Part shown: piece after piece, positions 1-8,080 of the stretch | Numbering within the stretch: position 1 is the first letter of the stretch | Layout: each line of letters starts with the position of its first letter | Source of the DNA: Kitasatospora phosalacinea | Lineage (GTDB): Bacteria > Actinomycetota > Actinomycetes > Streptomycetales > Streptomycetaceae | Length of the DNA: 40,111 nt | Reading direction: 5' to 3' | Assembly: GCF_000716545.1 (NCBI RefSeq) | Contig: NZ_JNWZ01000064.1 | Location: 1 to 40,111, forward strand | Translations under genes and position numbers: made by a program | The notes under the pieces: generated by a model | Seen by the model: only the letters and a program-made list of their open reading frames with translations | Databases searched by the model: none | Told to the model about the DNA's origin: nothing

Positions 1-38
1 TACGGTCTCGTGGGCTCGGAGATGTGTATAAGAGACAG
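1..38 (+). other. Nextera/Tn5 library adapter (not genomic)
   Basis: Positions 5-38 match the Illumina Nextera read-2 transposase adapter, ending in the 19-bp Tn5 mosaic end at 20-38. Genomic sequence starts at 39. Any reading frame entering from here gains the artefactual N-terminus MYKRQ. Confidence 0.97.
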
Positions 39-64
39 GTGCGGGGTGTCGGCGCGGCCGGGGG

Positions 65-1063
65 TCAGCGGTCGCGGTACTCGGGGACGGTGGCCATCGG
101 GGGGCGTTCGGTGGCGGGGACGGGGTGGGTGCGGGGGGCGAAGCCGTCGGGGGTGCGGGTGTACTGGGTGAGCAGCGGGCGGACCAGGTCGGGGTCGGCC
201 TTGAGGCGGTGGGCGCGGTCCAGGCGCTCCAGGGCGGTGCGGTAGATGGTGGCGGCCATCCGGCCGAGGGCCTGGCCGTCCTGGTGCCGGTGGTGCCGCA
301 CGCCGACGTCGACCTGGGCCAGCGCGTCCAGCCCGGCCAGTTCCAGGGCGTCGACCAGCAGGCCCAGCTCGACCCCGTAGCCGGTCGGGAAGGGCAGCCG
401 TTCCAGCAGGCCGCGGCGGGCCGCGTACTCGCCGCCGAGGGGCTGGACGAAGCCGGCCAGCTGCGGCCAGTGCAGGTTGAGCAGCGGGCGGGCGACCAGT
501 TCGGTGACCCGGCCGCCGCCGGCCGGGACGACGGTGCCCTCGGCCTCGAAGGGGCGGTCGTACATGGCCTTGACCAGTTGCAGGGCCGGGTCGGTGAGCA
601 GCGGGCCGATGATGCCGGAGACGAACGCCGGGTCGAACTCGCGCAGGTCGGCGTCGACGAAGCAGACGATCGCGCCGCTGGTGGCGAGCAGCGAGCGCCA
701 CAGCACCTCGCCCTTGCCGGGTTCGGCGGGCAGCCGGGGCAGGATCGCGTCCCGGTGCACCACCCGGGCGCCGGCGGCGGCCGCGGCGGCGGCGGTGCCG
801 TCCTGCGAGCCGGAGTCGACCACCACCAGTTCGTCCACCAGCGGGACGCGTTCGACCAGCTCGGTGCGGATCGCGGTGACGATCTCGCCGACGGTGGTCT
901 CCTCGTCCAGGGCGGGCAGCACCACGCTGACGGTGCCGGCCGGACCGGCCGCGCGTTTGGCCGCCAGCAGCAGGTCGAGCGGCCGGTCGGCGGCCGTCCA
1001 CGAACGGCGGCGCAGCCAGTCGGCCACCTCCGGCACTACCCCGGGCTCGGGCTGCTCCGGCAA
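65..1063 (-). CDS. gpgS: Glucosyl-3-phosphoglycerate synthase
   Basis: 332-aa GT-A fold glycosyltransferase (GT81 family). It transfers glucose from UDP-glucose (or another NDP-glucose) to 3-phosphoglycerate, giving glucosyl-3-phosphoglycerate, the precursor of glucosylglycerate and methylglucose lipopolysaccharides. Visible: the nucleotide-binding segment VSVVLPALDEETTVGEIV near residues 45-62, VVVDSGSQDGT, the metal-binding CFVDADL motif (DxD type), the acceptor-site run FVQPLGGEYAARR and a C-terminal VGVRHHRHQ segment. Length fits the family. The start is a TTG at 1063 preceded by AGGGAG about 6 nt upstream; an in-frame GTG at 1036 has no ribosome site. It is divergent from the SAM-riboswitch operon, so both promoters lie in 1064-1203. 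Function assigned by family recognition; glucose donor not determinable here. Confidence 0.9.
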   Translation of the reverse strand: MPEQPEPGVVPEVADWLRRRSWTAADRPLDLLLAAKRAAGPAGTVSVVLPALDEETTVGEIVTAIRTELVERVPLVDELVVVDSGSQDGTAAAAAAAGARVVHRDAILPRLPAEPGKGEVLWRSLLATSGAIVCFVDADLREFDPAFVSGIIGPLLTDPALQLVKAMYDRPFEAEGTVVPAGGGRVTELVARPLLNLHWPQLAGFVQPLGGEYAARRGLLERLPFPTGYGVELGLLVDALELAGLDALAQVDVGVRHHRHQDGQALGRMAATIYRTALERLDRAHRLKADPDLVRPLLTQYTRTPDGFAPRTHPVPATERPPMATVPEYRDR

Positions 1064-1130
1064 GTCTCGCTCCCTGTCTCGGTTCGTCTCGGGTGTCGGA
1101 CGCGGGGGTCTCTCCGCCCGGGCCTTCGGA

Positions 1131-1136
1131 TACAGT
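1131..1136 (+). promoter_or_regulatory. Candidate -10 box for metM-metO
   Basis: TACAGT lies about 70 nt upstream of the S-box aptamer and fits the TANNNT rule for HrdB-type -10 boxes. No convincing -35 is seen. It would give a leader of roughly 200 nt containing the whole riboswitch. Confidence 0.35.
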
Positions 1137-1203
1137 CTTCGTACTGCGACCGTGCCTTCGCACGCGGGGGTCGCTCGCAGCGTACGACCACAACTTCACA
1201 GAG

Positions 1204-1327
1204 CTCATCCAGAGGGACTGAGGGAACGGCCCGTTGAAGTCCCGGCAACCCTCCCGCGCGGCCAGCAGGCCCGGCGGGACAGGTGCCAATTCCGTCCCGG
1301 CGCGACCGCGATCCGGGGAAGATGAGG
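1204..1327 (+). promoter_or_regulatory. SAM-I (S-box) riboswitch upstream of metM
   Basis: The leader carries the conserved S-box core in order: CTCATC (P1 5' strand, 1204-1209), CAGAG then GAGGGA, GGCCCGTTGAAG, CCCGGCAACC (1231-1240), and GGTGCCAATTCC (1282-1293). P1 closes with GATGAG at 1321-1326. These are hallmark SAM-binding elements of the S-box. The P1 3' strand runs directly into the purine-rich GAGGAGAAAGGG stretch in front of the ATG at 1346. SAM binding, which stabilises P1, would therefore be expected to hide the ribosome-binding region. That implies translational repression when SAM is plentiful. No obvious U-tract terminator is seen between the aptamer and the gene, consistent with translational rather than transcriptional control (inference). 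Confidence 0.92.
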
Positions 1328-1345
1328 AGAAAGGGCCTCGCCACC

Positions 1346-2626
1346 ATGGCTGTTGACACCGCCGCACCCACCACCGTCGACCTCGGTCCCGCGACCGCGC
1401 TGTCCTGTCGCGAGTGCGGTGCGCGCTCCCCGCTCGGTCCGGACTTCGCCTGTCTCGAGTGCTTCGGTCCGCTGGAGATCGCCTACGACTACTCGGGCTA
1501 CGACGCCGAGGAGCTGCGCAAGCGGATCGAGGCCGGACCGGCGTCGATCTGGCGCTACGCCCCGCTGCTGCCCGTCCCGGCCGACGTGGCCGGCAAGCCG
1601 AACCTGAACCCGGGCTGGACCCCGCTGGTCAAGGCCGACAACCTGGGCCGCGAGCTGGGCTTCACCGCGCAGCTGCACATCAAGGACGACTCGGGCAACC
1701 CGACCCACTCCTTCAAGGACCGGGTGGTGGCCTGCGCGATCGAGGCCGCCCGCGCCTTCGAGTTCACCACGCTGTCCTGTTCCTCCACCGGCAACCTGGC
1801 CGGCGCGGTGGGCGCCGCGGCCGCCCGGGCCGGCTTCAAGTCCTGCGTGTTCATCCCGCACGACCTGGAGCAGGGCAAGGTCGTGATGGCCGGGGTGTAC
1901 GGCGGCGAGCTGGTCGGCATCGACGGCAACTACGACGACGTGAACCGCTTCTGCTCCGAGCTGATCGGCGACCCGGCCGGCGAGGGCTGGGGCTTCGTGA
2001 ACGTCAACCTGCGCCCGTACTACGGCGAGGGCTCCAAGACCCTGGCGTTCGAGATCTGCGAGCAGCTCGGTTGGCGGCTGCCCGACCAGATCGTCATCCC
2101 GATCGCCTCCGGCTCCCAGCTCACCAAGATCGACAAGGGCCTGCAGGAGCTGATCAAGCTCGGCCTGGTCGAGGACAAGCCGTACAAGATCTTCGGCGCC
2201 CAGGCCGAGGGCTGCTCCCCGGTCTCCGCCGCCTTCAAGGCCGGCCGCGACGTGATCAAGCCGGTCAAGCCGGACACCATCGCCAAGTCGCTGGCGATCG
2301 GCAACCCGGCCGACGGCCCGTACGTGCTGGACATCGCCCGCCGCACCGGCGGTGCGGTGGAGGACGTCACCGACGCCGAGGTGGTCGAGGCGATCAAGCT
2401 GCTCGCCCGCACCGAGGGCATCTTCGCCGAGACCGCGGGCGGCGTCACCGTGGGCGTGCTGAAGAAGCTGGTCGAGAACGGCCTGCTCGACCCGTCCAAG
2501 GAGACCGTCGCGATCAACACCGGTGACGGCCTCAAGACCCTCGACGCGGTCGCCGACGCCGGCATGACCGCCGTGATCCGCCCGACGCTGGAGTCCTTCC
2601 GCGCCGCCGGCCTCGCCACCGCCTGA
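1346..2626 (+). CDS. metM: Threonine synthase-like PLP enzyme, MetM-type homocysteine synthase
   Basis: 426-aa fold-type II PLP enzyme of the threonine synthase family. The Schiff-base lysine is K124 in PTHSFKDRV, and SSTGN (146-150) is the phosphate/substrate loop. An N-terminal zinc-ribbon-like set of cysteines (C21, C24, C36, C39) is typical of this subgroup. Automated annotation would say threonine synthase (thrC). Context argues otherwise: it sits behind a SAM riboswitch and is followed 25 nt later by a ThiS/MoaD-like sulfur carrier. This is the arrangement described in Streptomyces as MetM-MetO, in which O-phosphohomoserine is converted to homocysteine using a protein thiocarboxylate. 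Streptomyces normally have the canonical thrC in a hom-thrC-thrB operon elsewhere. The start at 1346 follows AAAGGG at 1330-1335; an in-frame ATG at 1322 lies inside the riboswitch and is unlikely. Confidence 0.87.
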   Translation: MAVDTAAPTTVDLGPATALSCRECGARSPLGPDFACLECFGPLEIAYDYSGYDAEELRKRIEAGPASIWRYAPLLPVPADVAGKPNLNPGWTPLVKADNLGRELGFTAQLHIKDDSGNPTHSFKDRVVACAIEAARAFEFTTLSCSSTGNLAGAVGAAAARAGFKSCVFIPHDLEQGKVVMAGVYGGELVGIDGNYDDVNRFCSELIGDPAGEGWGFVNVNLRPYYGEGSKTLAFEICEQLGWRLPDQIVIPIASGSQLTKIDKGLQELIKLGLVEDKPYKIFGAQAEGCSPVSAAFKAGRDVIKPVKPDTIAKSLAIGNPADGPYVLDIARRTGGAVEDVTDAEVVEAIKLLARTEGIFAETAGGVTVGVLKKLVENGLLDPSKETVAINTGDGLKTLDAVADAGMTAVIRPTLESFRAAGLATA

Positions 2627-2651
2627 CACCCCCACGCCCGAGGAGCACCGC

Positions 2652-2930
2652 ATGAGCGCCACCGTCCGCATCCCGACCATCCTGCGCACCTACACCGGCG
2701 GCGCCGCCGAGGTGACCGCCGAGGGCGCCACCCTCTCCGCCGTCATCGCGGACCTGGAGGCGAACCACGCCGGCATCGCCGCCCGGCTGCTGGACGACAC
2801 CGGCAAGCTGCGCCGCTTCGTCAACGTGTACGTGAACGACGACGACGTGCGCTTCGCCGACGGCCTGGAGACCGAGATCAAGGACGGCGCCTCGGTGTCG
2901 ATCATTCCGGCGGTGGCCGGCGGCTGCTGA
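2652..2930 (+). CDS. metO: Ubiquitin-like sulfur-carrier protein (ThiS/MoaD/CysO family), MetO-type
   Basis: 92-aa beta-grasp protein: N-terminal strand VRIPTILRTYTGG, central helix LSAVIADLEANHAGIAARLL, RRFVNVYVNDDDVRF, and a C-terminal strand VSIIPAVAGGC. Family members are activated at a terminal Gly-Gly and converted to a thiocarboxylate that donates sulfide. Here the encoded C-terminus is Gly-Gly-Cys, one residue beyond the active di-glycine. A JAMM (Mec-type) peptidase would thus be needed to expose GG; none is encoded in this window. It lies 25 nt after metM with GAGGAG upstream of ATG, so it is co-transcribed and under the same SAM riboswitch. Likely role: sulfur donor for MetM. A CysO-like role with O-phosphoserine is the alternative. 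Confidence 0.87.
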   Translation: MSATVRIPTILRTYTGGAAEVTAEGATLSAVIADLEANHAGIAARLLDDTGKLRRFVNVYVNDDDVRFADGLETEIKDGASVSIIPAVAGGC

Positions 2931-2948
2931 CCGCCCCGCATTACCGCG

Positions 2949-2993
2949 ACCGCCGTTTGGTTCGGAATTCAATTTTCCGGACCGGACGGCGGT
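2949..2993 (+). terminator. Intrinsic terminator after metO
   Basis: Inverted repeat of 17 pairs (2949-2965 with 2977-2993, including a few G-U pairs) around an A/T-rich 11-nt loop, beginning 18 nt after the metO stop. Only a short T run follows, as is usual for actinobacterial terminators. Confidence 0.7.
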
Positions 2994-3366
2994 TTCGCGC
3001 GTACTCGGCCCAATGCCCCGCGCACCTGCGGTTTTCCCGCCGGACGGGGTGCCGCAATTCCGCCGGAGGCCGGGGAGTAGAGTGCCGGTCGAGGCCGTTC
3101 CCCTCCACGGCCCGGTTCAATCCTCGCTTTCCGCACCGCGCCCCGCCCGTGCAGGACCCCGTTCCGTCCCGCGCGCTGAGACAAGCGCCGGACAGCCCGC
3201 CGTACGTCTCCCCCCGCGGCCGCCCGTTCTGTCAGGCCGCCGTCAGAATTGTTACGGCGTTTTGCGGTATCCCGTCCGTTATGTCCGGTGGCAATTGTCG
3301 GGCGCTGCGCCTTTCGCCCCGTCATATCCCTTGGCCCGTCCGGACTTTCCCCGGAAATTGGGCCTG
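2994..3366. other. Gene-free upstream region of the cold-shock gene
   Basis: No frame with convincing coding character. It contains several AT-richer patches (around 3245-3300 and 3325-3365) that are unusual for this genome and suggest regulatory rather than coding use. No recognised RNA family. Confidence 0.5.
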
Positions 3367-3394
3367 TTGCGCAGGGCGCATATCCGGATACATT
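3367..3394 (+). promoter_or_regulatory. Candidate promoter of the first cold-shock gene
   Basis: TTGCGC (3367-3372), a 16-bp spacer and TACATT (3389-3394). A perfect 10-bp palindrome TATCCGGATA (3381-3390) lies in the spacer and touches the -10. Predicted leader is about 110 nt, with hairpins such as TCCGCG-TCC-CGCGGA before the ribosome site AAGGGGAG. Confidence 0.45.
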
Positions 3395-3510
3395 CAGCCG
3401 CGACAGAGGCTGCGCCGTACGGGGGGGAGACCCCAGGCCGGCCTTCCAGACCTCCGGGTCCGCGTCCCGCGGATCTCTGAAGGGCCAGCACAGCACAAGG
3501 GGAGTTCGGA

Positions 3511-3717
3511 ATGGCTCAGGGCACCGTCAAGTGGTTCAACGCCGAGAAGGGCTACGGCTTCATCGCGGTCGACGGTGGAGCGGACGTGTTCGTCCACTAC
3601 AGCGCGATCCAGATGGACGGCTACCGCACCCTGGAAGAGGGCCAGCGGGTCGAGTTCGAGATCTCGCAGGGTCAGAAGGGTCCGCAGGCCGACATGGTCC
3701 GCGCCGCCGGCGCCTGA
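3511..3717 (+). CDS. Cold-shock protein, CspA family
   Basis: 68-aa single OB-fold cold-shock domain with both RNA-binding motifs: KGYGFI (RNP1, residues 13-18) and VFVHY (RNP2, 27-31), plus the start VKWFNAEKG. Such proteins bind single-stranded RNA/DNA and act as RNA chaperones in the cytoplasm. Length and sequence are typical of the multiple small Csp paralogues of Streptomyces. AAGGGGAG precedes the ATG by 8 nt. It is monocistronic: a terminator lies in front (2949-2993) and another behind (3750-3788). The leader, about 110 nt with hairpins, could regulate its own translation as in other csp genes; that is inference. Confidence 0.95.
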   Translation: MAQGTVKWFNAEKGYGFIAVDGGADVFVHYSAIQMDGYRTLEEGQRVEFEISQGQKGPQADMVRAAGA

Positions 3718-3749
3718 GGCACCGACTGACCGCGCACAACCGCACGGGC

Positions 3750-3788
3750 CAGGCCCGCCCCGACGCGACGGCGTCCGGGGCGGGCCTG
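3750..3788 (+). terminator. Intrinsic terminator after the cold-shock gene
   Basis: Perfect 12-bp arms (3750-3761 with 3777-3788, CAGGCCCGCCCC and its complement) followed by TCGGTTCTC. It lies 33 nt after the stop codon and separates the csp transcript from groEL2. Confidence 0.8.
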
Positions 3789-3854
3789 TCGGTTCTCCCG
3801 GCCGGTCGCTCCCCGGGCGGCCGTTCCCCGGGTCGCCGCCGGCACCCCAATGGG

Positions 3855-3881
3855 CTTGCACTCGCCACCCCAGAGTGCTAA
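3855..3881 (+). promoter_or_regulatory. CIRCE element 1 (HrcA operator)
   Basis: CTTGCACTC-N9-GAGTGCTAA matches the CIRCE consensus TTAGCACTC-N9-GAGTGCTAA with two changes in the left arm. HrcA binding here would repress groEL2 at normal temperature. The element overlaps the proposed core promoter TTGCAC-N17-TAATCA (3856-3884). Confidence 0.93.
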
Positions 3882-3884
3882 TCA
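3856..3884 (+). promoter_or_regulatory. Candidate groEL2 core promoter
   Basis: TTGCAC (3856-3861), a 17-bp spacer and TAATCA (3879-3884), nested within CIRCE 1. The predicted start would fall at about 3891, the first base of CIRCE 2, giving a leader of about 147 nt. Confidence 0.55.
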
Positions 3885-3890
3885 TTGGCG

Positions 3891-5660
<1,770 letters not shown>

Positions 5661-5700
5661 TCCGCCCGCCGGTTCCCACCGGCCCGGATCGGTCAGTCTC

Positions 5701-5744
5701 ACGCCGTGAGGGCGGCCTCCTTCGGGAGGCCGCCCTCACGGCGT
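5701..5744 (+). terminator. Strong terminator after groEL2
   Basis: A perfect 20-bp stem (5701-5720 with 5725-5744) capped by a TTCG tetraloop, followed by TCTCG. It lies 40 nt after the groEL2 stop. Confidence 0.92.
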
Positions 5745-6012
5745 TCTCGCCCGGGCCGCCCCTCCGTGGGACGCCGGGGCCGTGGACGGCTCCGGCGGTT
5801 CGGGGCCCGACCGCCCCGGGGCGAACGGCGGCACGGGGAAGAGGGGGGCCGGATCCAGGTGGTGCCGCCGCCGGACACGGACCGGAACGCGACCGCCGTG
5901 CCGGCCGGCCGCGCGCTGACCGGCACCTGCCGGACGACCCGGGGGTCCTCCGGACGGCGGGAGTGCGGATCGCCCGGCACGACGGGCCTCCCGCTGCCGT
6001 AGCGGGGTGCGG
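5745..6012. other. Gene-free stretch between groEL2 terminator and next gene
   Basis: GC-rich sequence with no reading frame showing family resemblance or a ribosome site. Nothing further recognised. Confidence 0.5.
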
Positions 6013-6024
6013 GACAATGGGCGG

Positions 6025-6384
6025 ATGGCCAGTTCCGACATCGAAGCCGCCCTGCACAACGCGCGGGCGCTGATCCTCGCCGACCTCACCGCCCGCGACG
6101 TCGCCGACGCGGCGATCGTCTCGCTGGTCGAGGACGCCGTCACCCACCGCCGCTGGTGGCTCGAACAGTGGCCCGACGGGCGCGAGTTCGTGCTCGGCCT
6201 GGTCGCGCAGGACGTCCAGGACGCGCTGCTGGAGTCGTACGGGCGCTGGCCGCTGTGCACCGCCTGCGCGGACGAGGAGGACGACCCGCACGCGCTCGGG
6301 GTCGAGCCCGAACTCGGGCCGGACCCGCACTGGGTGTGCGGCAAGCACGGGGTCGTGGTCGCGCCGGTCGGCGGCCTCGCGTGA
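6025..6384 (+). CDS. Hypothetical protein with C-terminal cysteines
   Basis: 119-aa protein not assigned to a family. The first half is helical and acidic (DIEAALHNARALILADLTARDVADAA). The second half carries LCTACADEE and WVCGKHG, a Cys-x-x-Cys plus Cys/His set that could hold a metal. No signal peptide or membrane segment, so probably cytoplasmic. The ATG at 6025 is preferred over the GTG at 6007 because GACAAT (6013-6018) ends 6 nt before it, fitting a leaderless transcript; no Shine-Dalgarno is seen. Codon use (GC at third positions) supports a real gene. It is convergent with the HD-domain gene, separated by the large hairpin 6515-6580. Confidence 0.75.
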   Translation: MASSDIEAALHNARALILADLTARDVADAAIVSLVEDAVTHRRWWLEQWPDGREFVLGLVAQDVQDALLESYGRWPLCTACADEEDDPHALGVEPELGPDPHWVCGKHGVVVAPVGGLA

Positions 6385-6514
6385 TCCTGATCGGCCCTCC
6401 GAACCGGCCGGGGCGCGGCACGTGGCGGTCGCCCCTGGTCGGTGACGTGTCGCCGGACGGACCGCGCCCCTTCGCGGCGGGGCCGCGGGTGCGCGAGGCG
6501 CGGGCGGGCCGGGT

Positions 6515-6580
6515 CCTCTCTTTCGGATCTTGTCGGATCAGCGCGCGGCGCCGCGCGCCCGGCAAGGTCCGAAAGAGAGG
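6515..6580. terminator. Large bidirectional hairpin between convergent genes
   Basis: Arms 6515-6532 and 6563-6580 pair over about 18 positions, with CCTCTCTTTCGGA and its exact complement outermost and one G-U pair inside. The loop contains a second self-complementary GC block, GCGCGCGGCGCCGCGCGC (6541-6558). It sits midway between the ends of the genes at 6025-6384 (+) and 6593-7231 (-), so it can stop transcription from both sides. Confidence 0.75.
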
Positions 6581-6592
6581 GCCTAGCGGAGT

Positions 6593-7231
6593 TCAGCCTC
6601 CCAGGGCGGCCAGTTCGCGGTGCATGTTCGCGCGGGCCCGGGCGTCGTAGCGGGCGTGCGCCTCGGGGGTGCGGTAGAGGGCGGGCAGGGCGAGGAGTCT
6701 GCGCAGGACGGTGGCGCGGCCCGTGCGGAAGGCGTCCGGCGGGACGAAGGAGTACTCCTCGCGGACGGCGGCGCTGTAGGCGTCGTACGCCTCGGGCGGG
6801 CCGCCGAGGACGGCGAGGTCGGCGTCGCAGAGGACTTCGCCGTTGCGGTCGCCGGGGGCGGGGTGGTGGTCGACGGTGAGCCGGACCAGGCGGTCGACCT
6901 CGTGGACCAGCGGTTCGGGCAGGCCGGCCTCGCGCAGGGCGCGGCAGGCGAGGGCGGCGCTGCGCTCCTCGTTCTCGGAGCGGTCGGGGCGGTAGACCGC
7001 GTCGTGGAACCAGGCGGCGAGCCGGACGGCGTCGGGGTCGTCGGCGTGGGCGGCGAGTTCGTCGACGCGGTCGAGGACGGCCGCCAGGTGGGAGGCGGTG
7101 TGGTAGTGGCGCTGCGGCTCGGCCCAGCGGGCGAGCAGGTCGCGGGCGTAGGGCTCGGGGTCGGCGGTGGCGCCGCAGCGGGTGAGCAGGTCGTGCCAGC
7201 GAGCGGACAGCGGTGCGGTCATGACGCTCAT
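6593..7231 (-). CDS. HD-domain metal-dependent phosphohydrolase-like protein
   Basis: 212-aa protein of the predicted HD superfamily phosphohydrolases (COG4339-like). Metal ligands visible: histidines in RHYHTASHL (residues 41-49), the paired His-Asp in AAWFHDAVY (73-80), histidines in TVDHH, and an Asp in LCDADLAVLG. These proteins are thought to hydrolyse phosphate esters or nucleotides; substrate unknown. Start ATG at 7231 has GAGGAG 4 nt upstream; an ATG at 7222 is an alternative. Cytoplasmic, single gene. It is divergent from the ABC transporter; the PadR-like motif at 7278-7287 lies between them and could touch both promoters. Confidence 0.85.
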   Translation of the reverse strand: MSVMTAPLSARWHDLLTRCGATADPEPYARDLLARWAEPQRHYHTASHLAAVLDRVDELAAHADDPDAVRLAAWFHDAVYRPDRSENEERSAALACRALREAGLPEPLVHEVDRLVRLTVDHHPAPGDRNGEVLCDADLAVLGGPPEAYDAYSAAVREEYSFVPPDAFRTGRATVLRRLLALPALYRTPEAHARYDARARANMHRELAALGG

Positions 7232-7277
7232 TCTGCTCCTCGGGTGCGACGCGGACGCGGGGCGGTGTGATCCAGCC

Positions 7278-7287
7278 TATATGTAGT
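7278..7287 (+). promoter_or_regulatory. Candidate PadR operator in the HD/ABC divergent region
   Basis: TATATGTAGT followed by TCGC; the same 10-mer recurs only 4 nt before the padR start codon (10862-10871). A related inverse form, CTATACATAC, covers the ABC promoter -10 at 7331-7340. AT-rich palindrome-like boxes of the ATGT/ACAT type are usual for PadR regulators. Confidence 0.5.
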
Positions 7288-7308
7288 TCGCCGACTTATG
7301 ACGCACAC

Positions 7309-7337
7309 TTGAGTAGTTGACGTCCGGCGGCTATACA
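7309..7337 (+). promoter_or_regulatory. Candidate promoter of the ABC transporter operon
   Basis: TTGAGT (7309-7314), a 17-bp spacer, TATACA (7332-7337). The -10 is inside the PadR-like box CTATACATAC and is followed by the small inverted repeat CATAC-TCG-GTATG. The start would be at about 7346, 33 nt before the preferred ATG. Confidence 0.6.
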
Positions 7338-7378
7338 TACTCGGTATGCAAGACGTTCCGCTGTTCCGAGGGGGAGCC

Positions 7379-8080
7379 ATGACCGGATCGAACGCGCAGG
7401 CCGTACTGCGCCTGGAGGGGGTCGGCCGGGTGCACGGCCGGGGCGCGGCCGAGGTGCACGCGCTGCACCCGATCGACCTGGAGGTGCGGGCCGGGGAGTT
7501 CCTGGCGGTGATGGGCCCGTCCGGTTCGGGCAAGTCCACCCTGCTGGCGCTGGCCGGCGGCCTGGACCGGCCCTCCACCGGGCGGGTGCTGGTGGAGGGC
7601 GCCCCGCTGGAGGGGCTGAGCCGGGCCCGGCTGGCCGACGTGCGCCGCCGCTCGGTGGGCTACGTGTTCCAGTCGTACAACCTGCTCCCGGCCCTGACCG
7701 CGGCCGAGAACATCGCGCTGCCCCGCGAACTGGAGGGCGTCCCGGCCCGCACCGCCCGCGCCGAGGCGCTGGCCGTGCTGGCGGAACTGGGCATCGGCGA
7801 ACTCGCCGACCGCTTCCCGGAGGACATGTCGGGCGGCCAGCAGCAGCGCGTCGCGATCGGCCGGGCGCTGTCCGGGCAGCGCCGACTGGTGCTGGCCGAC
7901 GAGCCCACCGGGGCGCTGGACTCGGCCACCGGCGAGGCGGTGCTGGAGGTGCTGCGGGCCCGCTGCGACGCCGGGGCGGCCGTCATGATGGTCACCCACG
8001 ACGCCTCCCACGCCTCCTGGGCGGACCGGGTGGTCTTCCTGCGCGACGGCCGGATCGCCGAAGAGGCGGTGCGCCGGTGA
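7379..8080 (+). CDS. ABC transporter ATP-binding protein (MacB/LolD type)
   Basis: 233-aa nucleotide-binding subunit that powers the FtsX-type permease encoded next. Visible: Walker A GPSGSGKST (46-54), Q-loop VFQSYNLLPALT, signature SGGQQQR (151-157), Walker B plus D-loop LVLADEPTGALD (170-181), and the switch His in MMVTHDAS. The sequence belongs to the LolD/MacB/FtsE branch (VGYVFQSYNLLP, PTGALD). The ATG at 7379 has GAGGGGGAG just upstream; an in-frame ATG at 7346 could act as a leaderless start and add 11 residues. The stop overlaps the permease GTG by 4 nt, indicating translational coupling. Expression probably controlled by the PadR protein at 10875. Confidence 0.95.
   Translation: MTGSNAQAVLRLEGVGRVHGRGAAEVHALHPIDLEVRAGEFLAVMGPSGSGKSTLLALAGGLDRPSTGRVLVEGAPLEGLSRARLADVRRRSVGYVFQSYNLLPALTAAENIALPRELEGVPARTARAEALAVLAELGIGELADRFPEDMSGGQQQRVAIGRALSGQRRLVLADEPTGALDSATGEAVLEVLRARCDAGAAVMMVTHDASHASWADRVVFLRDGRIAEEAVRR

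Noticed and set aside
1205..2689. 494-codon frame antisense to metM
   Set aside because: Antisense shadow of a clear PLP enzyme; no motif and poor composition.
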